64,000 nucleotides of DNA, from positions 5,828,001-5,892,000 of the forward strand of contig NZ_AP025518.1 of assembly GCF_022179545.1 (NCBI RefSeq), in the 5' to 3' direction. The notes under the pieces are model-generated. The model made no database searches. It was given only the letters and a program-made list of their open reading frames with translations, and was not told where the DNA came from. Source of the stretch: Mycolicibacterium fortuitum subsp. fortuitum (GTDB taxonomy: Bacteria > Actinomycetota > Actinomycetes > Mycobacteriales > Mycobacteriaceae). The position numbers were made by a program, and so were the translations under genes. Shown piece by piece: positions 8,311-15,628 of this stretch. Every line of letters begins with the position of its first letter. Position 1 is the first letter of the stretch.

Positions 8311-9119
8311 CGGTCTCGCTGGCTCCACAGGTTGTCGTCACCGACGACGAATTGCACGTTCTGGCCACGTGTCTCGGAGTTCAGTCGTTGCCGGTCGTAC
8401 TGAACCTGCGGCCACGACATCCGACCGAGACCGCCCGCACAGAGGCGGCCGGCGCCGCCGCCAGGAGCCTCACAGAGCGCGGCCTGATGTCGTCCGGGGA
8501 GGTGTGTCCTGAACTGGCCGCGGTCGTGCAATCTCTGCAACGCCCCGACCGCGAACTCGCGATGCGTCTGGTCACTCCCGACGGGCTGGCCCGGGTCACG
8601 GTGGTCCGCCATGGCACACAAGGCGTCTCGGCCTGCCGGGTCGGTGACGAGATCACCCTCGGCCCTGTCGACGACGGAGCCGACCTGGCCGGCGCCACCG
8701 GCGCCCTGCTACGTCGGCTTCCGGCATCCGCGGCCGCCGAGATCAGTCCGGTCGGGGCTCCGCTGGCCGAGCTCGCCCAGGCGCTGTCGGACTCCCTCGA
8801 TGCCACCGAATTGTCCGACCGGGTCCGGGGTCTGGGAGCCGACACCCGCACCGCGATGATGCTGGGCTCGGCGCTGGCGAGCCGAGTGGCGTTCGCCGAG
8901 ATCGTCTACCACGCACTGGACGGCGACACGGACCGCGTCTCGCGTTCTGCCGGGGCCGTCGCGGTGTTCTACACCAAACGTGGCCGCATCGTCGGCGCCC
9001 CGAGCTCCTCACCCAGCGGGCAGCTGTGGGCCACGCTCAAACCAGGGTCCGATCACACGGTCAAGCAGGCCATCGGCCAGCTTGTCGAGCTGTCCGGCTA
9101 CAGATGGGGGGACTGCTAG
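8307..9119 (+). CDS. espG: EspG-type PE/PPE chaperone
   Basis: A 270-residue cytosolic protein of the EspG family. It opens VVVTDDELHVLATCLGVQSL followed by LPVVLNLRPRH, the family start in which a short helix precedes an L-G-x-x-x-L-P stretch. Later come the typical phrases LVTPDGLARVTVVRHG and FYTKRGRIVGAPSSSPSGQLWATLKPGSD near the C-terminus. EspG binds its cognate PE-PPE pair and carries it to the ESX membrane complex. The ATG overlaps the stop of the PPE gene, so the two should be made together. A second, more divergent EspG-like gene lies at 9887. Confidence 0.88.
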   Translation: MTVSLAPQVVVTDDELHVLATCLGVQSLPVVLNLRPRHPTETARTEAAGAAARSLTERGLMSSGEVCPELAAVVQSLQRPDRELAMRLVTPDGLARVTVVRHGTQGVSACRVGDEITLGPVDDGADLAGATGALLRRLPASAAAEISPVGAPLAELAQALSDSLDATELSDRVRGLGADTRTAMMLGSALASRVAFAEIVYHALDGDTDRVSRSAGAVAVFYTKRGRIVGAPSSSPSGQLWATLKPGSDHTVKQAIGQLVELSGYRWGDC

Positions 9120-9197
9120 ATCCGCTCCGTGTTCAAACAGCGAATTCTCAACCACTGTCCGGCGATTCGTGCCGGGTCCGACAAAGAGAGGTAAGGC

Positions 9198-9467
9198 ATG
9201 ACGCTCCATCTGACGCCTGCGGAAGCTCAGAGCAAGATCGAGAACATCGACAAACAGATGATGGATGTCCGGCGGTTGGCTTCCCAGATCCTCGACCAGA
9301 CCGAGGCCATGACGGCCAGTTCGTGGACGGGCGGCAAGGCCGCGAAGTTCCGCGGCATCATGACGCAGCACCACGAGGACTTCAACTACGTCATCAACAA
9401 CCTGCAGCACATCGTCGACAAGGGAAAGTCTGACATCAACGCACTCGTCAGCCACGACGCCGACTAG
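9198..9467 (+). CDS. WXG100 protein (EsxD-like partner)
   Basis: An 89-residue WXG100 protein. Two helices are joined by the turn ASSWTGGKA (a W-T-G motif near residue 47). Such proteins form a heterodimer with the product of the neighbouring gene and are exported by ESX, and they are often needed for export of the other substrates. The pair follows the PE-PPE-EspG genes, as in ESX-2 where esxD precedes esxC; the assignment to EsxD is by position and is tentative. AGAGAGGT before the ATG at 9198 serves as ribosome site. Confidence 0.88.
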   Translation: MTLHLTPAEAQSKIENIDKQMMDVRRLASQILDQTEAMTASSWTGGKAAKFRGIMTQHHEDFNYVINNLQHIVDKGKSDINALVSHDAD

Positions 9468-9498
9468 CAGCCGACCAGACACAGGAAGGGCTTGATCA

Positions 9499-9789
9499 AT
9501 GGATACAGACAGCATTCGGTACCAGTACGGCGCCAACTACGCGTCCCTGGAGGACATTCAGGGCGCGACCAACAATGCCCAGCAGATGCGCGAGGAAGTC
9601 AGCCAGGTGTTCGCCGCGCTCCAGGGCGTGTATGAAGGCGACGCCGCGGCGACGCTGCACCAGAAGCAGACGCAGATCCTGCAGCAGATGGACGCGATCC
9701 TGAACGAGATCACCCAGACCCGCTCCGGGGGTAATCAGTCGCAGGAAGACGCGGCAGCACTCGACAGGCACCTCGCCGGCGGCTTCTAG
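9499..9789 (+). CDS. WXG100 protein (EsxC-like partner)
   Basis: A 96-residue WXG100-family protein with the helix-turn-helix shape of Esx proteins. The usual W-x-G turn is replaced by VYEGDAAATL (Y-E-G near residue 46), a variation seen in one member of several Esx pairs. It should dimerise with the 9198-9467 product. The C-terminal tail NQSQEDAAALDRHLAGGF may carry the export signal, but no clear YxxxD/E is present. AGGAAGGG just before the ATG at 9499 is the ribosome site. A gap of about 100 bases without a gene follows. Confidence 0.85.
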   Translation: MDTDSIRYQYGANYASLEDIQGATNNAQQMREEVSQVFAALQGVYEGDAAATLHQKQTQILQQMDAILNEITQTRSGGNQSQEDAAALDRHLAGGF

Positions 9790-9886
9790 CACGGTGCGTT
9801 CGTCGGCGGGCTCGGTCGATGGCTCCACCGCGACCGAGCCCGCTCACGTCTCCGGTTTCCGGCAGCCACAGAGAAAGGAGCTGGAC

Positions 9887-10666
9887 ATGATCACCGACAA
9901 GGTGGCCCCGATTCGCCATGACGTCGAACCGTGGTTCATGAGCGGCTTCGCGTTCCGCTGTGTCTGGGAGGCACTGGGCCTCGACAATCTGCCGTCCCCA
10001 CTGTCCTACCGCCACCGCGGGCGGACCTACATGTCCGAGGTCGAGGCCGACCGAGCCACCGTGCTGGCCCGGTTGCGAGCCAGCCTGAATCCGAATCGGG
10101 TTCGCATCCTTGAGGCGTTGAGGTACCCGGCATACCTCCTGCAGGGATTCGGCCAGATCGAGTCCGGCGAGGTGTATCGGCTGCTCGGAGTGATCGGCAC
10201 GACGGGTTATTGCGCGGTCATCACCCAGGACCCCAGCGAGCAACTCATCTTCGGTGAAGACGTTCAGATCATCGGCTGCGTGAACATCGACTTCCCCCAG
10301 GTAGTCCTGGAAGCGCTCCCGTCATACGAGCCCGGGACCCGGCCACGTAAGGAAGAGCTCCTCGAGGACGAGACACCGGCCTCAGCCCTGCGGGACGCGA
10401 AGATCACCGGATCGATTCTGCTCAGCGGTTCACCCGAGTTCACCATGGACTACCAACTCCTCAACGCCGACCACCTGACCCTGATCAACGTCGCCGACGA
10501 CGGTGCGTACGTGGTGAACGAGGGCACGAAGGCGTTTCAGATCATCCCGGCGACGGTCCCCAATCTCATGCAGGTGTTCAAGAAGATCGAGAAACGGCAG
10601 TCAGAAGCCCTGGCGGAGAAGCTCTCTGCCGCACAGGCGGACCGGGAGTTCGATGCCTTACCTTGA
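9887..10666 (+). CDS. Second, divergent EspG-like protein
   Basis: A 259-residue protein that I read as an EspG relative. The N-terminus WFMSGFAFRCVWEALGLDNL-PSPL matches the helix plus L-G-x-x-x-L-P opening of EspG. The middle has a strand series ending in a leucine-proline turn (VVLEALPSYEPGTRPRK), where EspG proteins have ALP-x-x-x-PG. The C-terminus is a long charged helix. AGAAAGGAG lies six bases before the ATG at 9887, which fixes the start; the upstream in-frame extension lacks a ribosome site. Its last 14 bases overlap the KAS III-like gene, so the two are tightly coupled. It may be a chaperone dedicated to the substrates at 11709-13827. Confidence in the family is moderate. Confidence 0.6.
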   Translation: MITDKVAPIRHDVEPWFMSGFAFRCVWEALGLDNLPSPLSYRHRGRTYMSEVEADRATVLARLRASLNPNRVRILEALRYPAYLLQGFGQIESGEVYRLLGVIGTTGYCAVITQDPSEQLIFGEDVQIIGCVNIDFPQVVLEALPSYEPGTRPRKEELLEDETPASALRDAKITGSILLSGSPEFTMDYQLLNADHLTLINVADDGAYVVNEGTKAFQIIPATVPNLMQVFKKIEKRQSEALAEKLSAAQADREFDALP

Positions 10667-11669
10667 CACCGTTTCCGTCTACGTGCCCGAGGGCACCGAC
10701 AGTCAGGGCCGCCCGAAACATCTCGCCACGGCGGCATCGGAGATGCAGTCGGTCCACGAGATGGTGGAGAAGGCAGCGCGTCAGATCGACGGTTCTGCGC
10801 TGGCCGCAGCAGCCGACAGCATGGCGGCATCTTTTCACTGCGGCACCCTGTATCAGGGCGAGCATTTCTGGCCGATCCAGAATTCGATCCAGCAATCTGT
10901 GTTGGGCACGGCATCTGCCGGTTCGGCAACGGAGATCCGTCAGTTCTGCTCGGGTGGTCTGTACGGCGTGATGCTCGCCGATGCGGTGCTGCAGGCGGGC
11001 TGGGCCGGTGACTATGCGATGGTGACCGGCGGCGACAGCATCTTCTACTTCGACCGGCACGAGTATGCGGCCAGTCCCGCCACCGAGGGCTCGCTGCTGG
11101 GCGACAGCGGTTTCTGCGCACTGTTGAACCGCACGGACGGGTTCGCGCGGGTGATATCTGCCGCCGCACGCTCGCACAATCCGTCTGAAGGCATGATGCA
11201 CGGCAGGCCCGACGGCGCCATCGACGATCCGACGTTCCCGACGTTGGCAGATTGGATCGACCGGTGGGAGAACTATGACCGCCGTGGTTCGGGCACAGTG
11301 CGGGACAACGCAATAGCCAGCTTTCGGGTCGCTGTCGCGACCGTGACGGAATGCTATGAACGCGCCGGCCTGAAGCCCGATGACATCGACTGGTTCGCCC
11401 CGTCCTTCATCGAACCGAGCTACGTCACCGACATGCTCGCGAAACAGACTTTCCTGCAACCCACGCCCGGCCTGTACGAGTTCGCCTCACAGTTCGGGCA
11501 TCTGACCGTCTCGGACTTCGGGGTGAACCTCACCTATCTGATGAACAACAAGATCGCCAAGGCGGGAGACCTGGTGCTGCTGTTCGCCGCCGGGAATTTC
11601 GTCAACTGCGCTGCTGTCCTCTTGCGGATCGAGAAAGAGGTGAGCCTGTCATTCAATATGCCGGCGTGA
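10653..11669 (+). CDS. KAS III (FabH)-like thiolase-fold protein inside the ESX operon
   Basis: A 338-residue protein with the fold pattern of ketoacyl-ACP synthase III. The nucleophile loop EIRQFCSGGLYGVMLAD has Cys near residue 99. It is followed by AMVTGGDSIFY, LLGDSGFCALLNR and, near the end, GDLVLLFAAGNFVNCAAVLL, the usual KAS III closing strands. The canonical HQAN region is changed (DWFAPSFIEPSYV) and the GNTS region reads FGHLTVSDFGVNL, as in KAS III relatives that act as acyltransferases rather than condensing enzymes. Substrate and role are unknown. Its place between an EspG-like chaperone (14-base overlap) and WXG-type substrates is unusual for an ESX locus. It could modify a substrate or act as a non-catalytic scaffold. 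Confidence 0.8.
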   Translation: MPYLDTVSVYVPEGTDSQGRPKHLATAASEMQSVHEMVEKAARQIDGSALAAAADSMAASFHCGTLYQGEHFWPIQNSIQQSVLGTASAGSATEIRQFCSGGLYGVMLADAVLQAGWAGDYAMVTGGDSIFYFDRHEYAASPATEGSLLGDSGFCALLNRTDGFARVISAAARSHNPSEGMMHGRPDGAIDDPTFPTLADWIDRWENYDRRGSGTVRDNAIASFRVAVATVTECYERAGLKPDDIDWFAPSFIEPSYVTDMLAKQTFLQPTPGLYEFASQFGHLTVSDFGVNLTYLMNNKIAKAGDLVLLFAAGNFVNCAAVLLRIEKEVSLSFNMPA

Positions 11670-11708
11670 CATCGAGATTCGCATGACCGATCACCGCAGA
11701 GGAGAATC

Positions 11709-12029
11709 ATGACCAACCCATGGGGCGGCCTGGACGCCGACACCGTCAACAAGAAGCTCTATCTCGACCCGACTGTCGTCTCGGAAGTAAACCGGGTGTT
11801 CGAGCCGTACGAGGAAAGCCTTGAGACCCTCATCGGTGATTCCCTCGACGAGACGACGGGGTACTTCGGGACGCCGGAAAACCCTCTGGCAGTTCTTGTT
11901 CAGAAGGTATTCGATGACCGCGGCAAGGAACTGACCGATTATCTGAAGGAGCAGTTGACGCAAGCGCAAGGCTTCGTCAAGACTGCCCGCGACGCGGCGG
12001 AAGCCATGCGGACCGCCGAGAACGACTAG
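11709..12029 (+). CDS. Small WXG100-like ESX substrate (no W-x-G)
   Basis: A 106-residue acidic helical protein. Two helices flank a turn at GYFGTPENPLAVLVQKVF, where a W-x-G would normally sit. The size and spacing fit an Esx/EspC-type helical hairpin. It starts at the ATG at 11709 behind AGAGGAG and ends 31 bases before the EspB-like gene, so the two probably form a secreted pair. No tyrosine-based export motif is evident. I do not recognise a named family, and the assignment rests on length, helicity and position. Confidence 0.6.
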   Translation: MTNPWGGLDADTVNKKLYLDPTVVSEVNRVFEPYEESLETLIGDSLDETTGYFGTPENPLAVLVQKVFDDRGKELTDYLKEQLTQAQGFVKTARDAAEAMRTAEND

Positions 12030-12060
12030 CCACGGTACGAACGGGACGGCGTAGAAAACG

Positions 12061-13827
12061 ATGAGCGGCTTCGGCAATTACCTCGGCGCCACGATGGGCA
12101 CGAGCACCAACGAAGAGGGCCGAAGTGGCGCCGTCTACGACAACGCCTTCGTCACCAATTCCAACTACCCCAAACGCGCTGCGCTGATCGGTGAGGACGG
12201 CAAGTTCATCCAGTTGGACTCGGATTTGCAGGACGAGAACAAGGTCGCCGAGTACCAGCCGAACAGCGATCTGCTCGGCGAAGTCCCCGGATTGATTTCG
12301 GACAACAGCACCTACCTGGAGGTGCAGGACAAGCTTTCCGGCCCCGAGTCGCTGAACTGGGAGAGCAAATCCTTCATCTTCATGCGCAAGGAGAGGGATT
12401 CGCTGAATCCCGGCAAGATCGAACAGCTGGGCAAGGACTGGACGGAACACGGCGAGACCCTGAAGACGACCTCCAAGGATTTCAAGGAGACCGTCAACAA
12501 GACGATCGAGGGAAAGTGGTCCGGTGAGAGTGCCGCAGCAGCCGAAGCGGCGTCCAAGCAGGTGACCAAGACCTCGATCTACGACTTCACACTGGCTTCC
12601 GACGCGATAGCGGACCGGCTCACCGTGCTCCACGACGCGTTCACCAGTCTTCGGGACCAGTTCCCGACTTATGCCAACGACCAGTTGATCGAAAAGGGTG
12701 ATTTCGACAAGGCGAAGCTCGACGCGAAGATCGCCGATTTCAATTCCAAGTACCACATCGACGGCAGTGGCTACCTGCGCAACAACGATGACGGATACGT
12801 GACCGCGGCCGACGCACTCAAGCAGTTGGACGAGATCAACCGCTCCATCGACGCCTACCAGAAGGCAGTCCAGCTTTTTCAGAACATCTACAACCCGACC
12901 GTCGAGGCGGTCACGAAGAACTTCCCCAACCTGCCGACCCCGCCGAACATGAAGTACGGGGATCCCACCGGCCCCGGGGGTCCGGGCGGCAACCCAACCG
13001 GTCCCGGTGGCGGCGGAGGTGGCAAGCCGTTCACCCCGGGTGGCGGCGCAGGCACCAAGCCTTTCGACAAGTCGGCCTTCGACAAGCTGAATCCCAACAA
13101 GCCCACCGACTTCGAGAAGTACAAACCCATCGACCAAAAGCCGATCGACCAAAAGGATCTCACGACTGATCCCACCAAGGACGCGCTCGAGAGCCTGACC
13201 GATCCCACCAAGTCGGCGATGGACACCGCAACCAACGCCGCCAAGGACGCGATCGGCCAGGCGATGGATGCCGCCAAGAACGCCGCCGGGCAGAACCCGC
13301 TGGGCGACATGCCGAAGGGGCCGCCAGAGGGGGTCCTCGGCCTCGGGCCGCAAGGTCTCGGCGGCGCTGGTGCCGCCAAGGGCGGCGGCGGAGCCGGTGG
13401 CGGGGTTCCGTTGCGCGGGCTGCCCAGTAGCCTCCCGACGGGAGCGCCCGCGACCGCCGCGGCGAAGATGCCCGCCGCGGCAACCGGCGCCGGGGCCGGT
13501 CTCGGCGCAGGTGCGGGCAGTCCCGGGGCAGGCGCCCCCGCCGCGGGCCAGCGTGCCGGCGACCAGAACGGCAAGGGCCATCAGGTCAACAAAGCCTTGC
13601 GGCGCAAGAAGAACGGCAAGGATGTCATCGGCGGCGCCGATGCGTCGGTGCCGGTGGTCGGTGCGGACGACGAAGCGGCGCACACCGAGACAGCGCCGTC
13701 CGACACGTCCGAGCCTCGTCGGCGTATTCCTCAGCGCGGCACCACCTGGCAGCCCGATTCGGCTGTCCAGCCCGCTCCGGCACGATCGCCTCGGCCACAG
13801 CAGTTCACGCCGGGCCGCCCCGAGTGA
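12061..13827 (+). CDS. EspB-like ESX substrate with W-S-G motif and Gly/Pro-rich tail
   Basis: A 588-residue protein in three parts. Residues 1-95 form an acidic, polar leader region. Residues about 100-300 are a helical domain with the ESX turn GKWSGESAAAAEAA (W near residue 153) and long amphipathic helices. The rest is low complexity: a Gly/Pro-rich segment, a Lys/Asp segment with repeated DPTK units, then Gly/Ala-rich and basic tail regions. This resembles EspB or PPE-type substrates whose helical bundle is followed by a disordered tail. It is the last gene of the plus-strand operon and converges on the WXG100 gene at 13832 with four bases between stops, so termination must occur inside coding sequence. 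A cell-envelope role is inference. Confidence 0.7.
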   Translation: MSGFGNYLGATMGTSTNEEGRSGAVYDNAFVTNSNYPKRAALIGEDGKFIQLDSDLQDENKVAEYQPNSDLLGEVPGLISDNSTYLEVQDKLSGPESLNWESKSFIFMRKERDSLNPGKIEQLGKDWTEHGETLKTTSKDFKETVNKTIEGKWSGESAAAAEAASKQVTKTSIYDFTLASDAIADRLTVLHDAFTSLRDQFPTYANDQLIEKGDFDKAKLDAKIADFNSKYHIDGSGYLRNNDDGYVTAADALKQLDEINRSIDAYQKAVQLFQNIYNPTVEAVTKNFPNLPTPPNMKYGDPTGPGGPGGNPTGPGGGGGGKPFTPGGGAGTKPFDKSAFDKLNPNKPTDFEKYKPIDQKPIDQKDLTTDPTKDALESLTDPTKSAMDTATNAAKDAIGQAMDAAKNAAGQNPLGDMPKGPPEGVLGLGPQGLGGAGAAKGGGGAGGGVPLRGLPSSLPTGAPATAAAKMPAAATGAGAGLGAGAGSPGAGAPAAGQRAGDQNGKGHQVNKALRRKKNGKDVIGGADASVPVVGADDEAAHTETAPSDTSEPRRRIPQRGTTWQPDSAVQPAPARSPRPQQFTPGRPE

Positions 13828-13831
13828 GGCG

Positions 13832-14128
13832 TCAGGGTTTGTCTTGCTGCTCCAGAGCGTCGGCGGTGAGGTAGAGGCCGTCGGCGTAGTAGTCGAGCAG
13901 ATCGGTCTTGGCGGTGATCGACCCGTCGACCCAATCCCGCTGCGACTTGTAGCCTTTGCCGCCGTCGGCGAATTGTCTGCCGATCTTGTCATGCCCCCAG
14001 GCTTCACCCTCACCGCTGAGCATCTGCATCAGCGCCGACTGCACGGCTTTCATGTCGTTGCTGACATAGGCGAGGTATTGCGCGGTATTACGAAGTTCAC
14101 TCGGGGTGACGCCCAACGGGACGGTCAT
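13832..14128 (-). CDS. WXG100 protein of the toxin-type module (copy 2)
   Basis: A 98-residue protein with the WXG100 shape; the turn reads GEAWGHDKIG (W-G-H near residue 43). It is clearly paralogous to the protein at 32611-32907: both begin with a GVTP/GVGP-x-ELR helix, and both share DWVDGS, KTDLLDYY and DGL blocks near the C-terminus. Such proteins accompany ESX-exported polymorphic toxins and are thought to pair with the N-terminal domain of the toxin. The ATG overlaps the stop of the YbaB-like gene (ATGA at 14125-14128). It is the last gene of the minus-strand toxin operon. Confidence 0.85.
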   Translation of the reverse strand: MTVPLGVTPSELRNTAQYLAYVSNDMKAVQSALMQMLSGEGEAWGHDKIGRQFADGGKGYKSQRDWVDGSITAKTDLLDYYADGLYLTADALEQQDKP

Positions 14129-14565
14129 CGCGCACTCCTCACGGTGGGAAAGTCGTCGGGTTCGTCGTCGCTCTGCGGCCCGGGCACGCGGGTCGCCAGC
14201 AGATCCCTGATATCGGGGGCTCCCTCGACGATGTCGGACAGCGAGGGCATCTGCTCACGCCGCTGCGCCAGCGGTGCGAGAAGTTCCGCCACCTTCTGCT
14301 CGATGTCGCGGGCGGCGGCTTGTGCCGCCTCGGTGATGTGCCGACCGAGATCGGCCAGATCGTGGTCATCCAAGTAGGTTTCGTTGACCGCCGTGTCGAT
14401 GACGATGCCGTCGCAGTCCACGGACACCGTGACGGTGCCATCGGCGCTGGTGGCCGTTGAGGACAAGGTTGCCCGCTCCTGTTCGACCACCGCAAGTTCG
14501 GCGAACTGTTCCTGCACAAGCGCAAGCGCATCGATGAGTTCGTGCCGCGCGGCGTCGTTGTCCAT
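14125..14565 (-). CDS. YbaB/EbfC-like protein of the toxin-type module (copy 2)
   Basis: A 146-residue protein with the YbaB pattern: an N-terminal helix (ALALVQEQFAELAVVEQERA), a strand pair (TVTVSVDCDGIVIDTAVNET), a long helix (GRHITEAAQAAARDIEQKVA), then an acidic tail. It is paralogous to the protein at 32911-33375; both contain the YLD.x.(D/E)L block after the strands and end in the motif FPTVRS. Genes of this type sit next to WXG100 genes in ESX toxin loci and may act as adaptors. It starts two bases after the stop of the preceding gene and overlaps the next by four, so translation is coupled. Confidence 0.8.
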   Translation of the reverse strand: MDNDAARHELIDALALVQEQFAELAVVEQERATLSSTATSADGTVTVSVDCDGIVIDTAVNETYLDDHDLADLGRHITEAAQAAARDIEQKVAELLAPLAQRREQMPSLSDIVEGAPDIRDLLATRVPGPQSDDEPDDFPTVRSAR

Positions 14566-14567
14566 GG

Positions 14568-15524
14568 CTAGTCCCCGTCTCCCCCGCTGGATGCCGCGGA
14601 GGCACCGCCCCCGTCCGCCGTCGACGCCTTGTTGCTGTGCGCCGCGGCTCGTCCCCGGACCCCGCCGGTGACGGCGGTGGGAACCGATCCGAGGACGGAA
14701 ACCGGGTCGATCTCGCTGCCGGTGGCCAGTGCACCGGTCACCTTCTTCGACATGCCCGCGACGTATCCGACGGCCGCACCCTTGACCGCTGAGTTGCCCA
14801 CCAGCCGCTGACCATAGATGCTGACCGTGCCCTGGGTGGCACCACCGACGGAGTTGGCCAGTGCGACGGTGCCCAGCCGGTTCCAGTCGTACCCGTTCTG
14901 ATGTCCCTTGGACTGCTGGATGTTCTGGATGAACAGTTCCTGCCCGAGCGCCTCGGCAGCCTCGACGCCGGACTTCTTGATGATGCGGTGCACCGTCGTC
15001 TTCGTCATCGCCTTGCCCAGGTCGGTCATGACGTCTTTGAGCGCCACCGACACCATCCGCTGGATCGCGGCGGAGGTCGAAGCCTCGATGAGCGGTATCT
15101 CGGCCGCCGATGCGCCAAAGGTGACCGAGGTCTGAGCCAGTGCCCAGGAGATCTCGAACGCCGCGATCGCCAAAGACGTCAGGATCTGCAGCTTCGTGTA
15201 TTCGATGTTTTTCCCGGTACTTTCGGCAAGCTCACCGAGCGCCGCCATCGCATCGGCGAGTTTGTCGACCGTGGCATCACCGTCGAACAGTAACGCGAAC
15301 TGCTGGTCGGCGGTGCCGGCGGTCACACCCTGTAGGACAGCACTGGTGCTGGCCCGCATCCGATTCAGTTCGGGTATCAGATCTCTCAATTGTTCGGCGC
15401 GATCACCCCATTCACCGCCGATGCGGTACATGGCATCTTCGTCGCCCTTCGGCCATTGCGAGCCGACGAGATAGGACACCCATTGCAACGGACCGGGAAT
15501 CTGCAGGGTCACGCGATCCCCCAT
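14568..15524 (-). CDS. Stand-alone ESX-toxin N-terminal domain (no effector domain)
   Basis: A 318-residue protein that is paralogous over almost its full length to residues 1-300 of the giant protein. Both start with LQIP/IQIP-x-x-LQWVSYL, and both carry a WP-x-G turn followed by IP-(E/D)-LNR. They share QFA(L/M)LFDGD.TVDKLA, a long helical region, and a closing Gly-rich segment. This is the N-terminal export domain of CpnT-like ESX toxins. Here the protein stops in a short Ser/Gly/Ala tail where the giant protein enters its linker, so no enzymatic domain follows. I start it at the ATG at 15524 to match the paralogue, rather than the upstream in-frame codon. It may be a remnant, or a structural partner. 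Confidence 0.78.
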   Translation of the reverse strand: MGDRVTLQIPGPLQWVSYLVGSQWPKGDEDAMYRIGGEWGDRAEQLRDLIPELNRMRASTSAVLQGVTAGTADQQFALLFDGDATVDKLADAMAALGELAESTGKNIEYTKLQILTSLAIAAFEISWALAQTSVTFGASAAEIPLIEASTSAAIQRMVSVALKDVMTDLGKAMTKTTVHRIIKKSGVEAAEALGQELFIQNIQQSKGHQNGYDWNRLGTVALANSVGGATQGTVSIYGQRLVGNSAVKGAAVGYVAGMSKKVTGALATGSEIDPVSVLGSVPTAVTGGVRGRAAAHSNKASTADGGGASAASSGGDGD

Positions 15525-15628
15525 CGACGAAAACTTCCATGCAGCATCGCAATTCACGCTATTGCGCGATACCGCAGGCCGCCATTTCTGACGGCCTTGT
15601 TCGCCGAGAGTTCAGCTACCCGCCAGTT

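Noticed and set aside
11977..14013. 678-codon minus-strand frame opposite the EspB-like gene
   Set aside because: Its translation is low-complexity and Arg/Gly/Val-rich, with no recognisable domain; the plus-strand frame has a ribosome site, a W-S-G domain and operon context.
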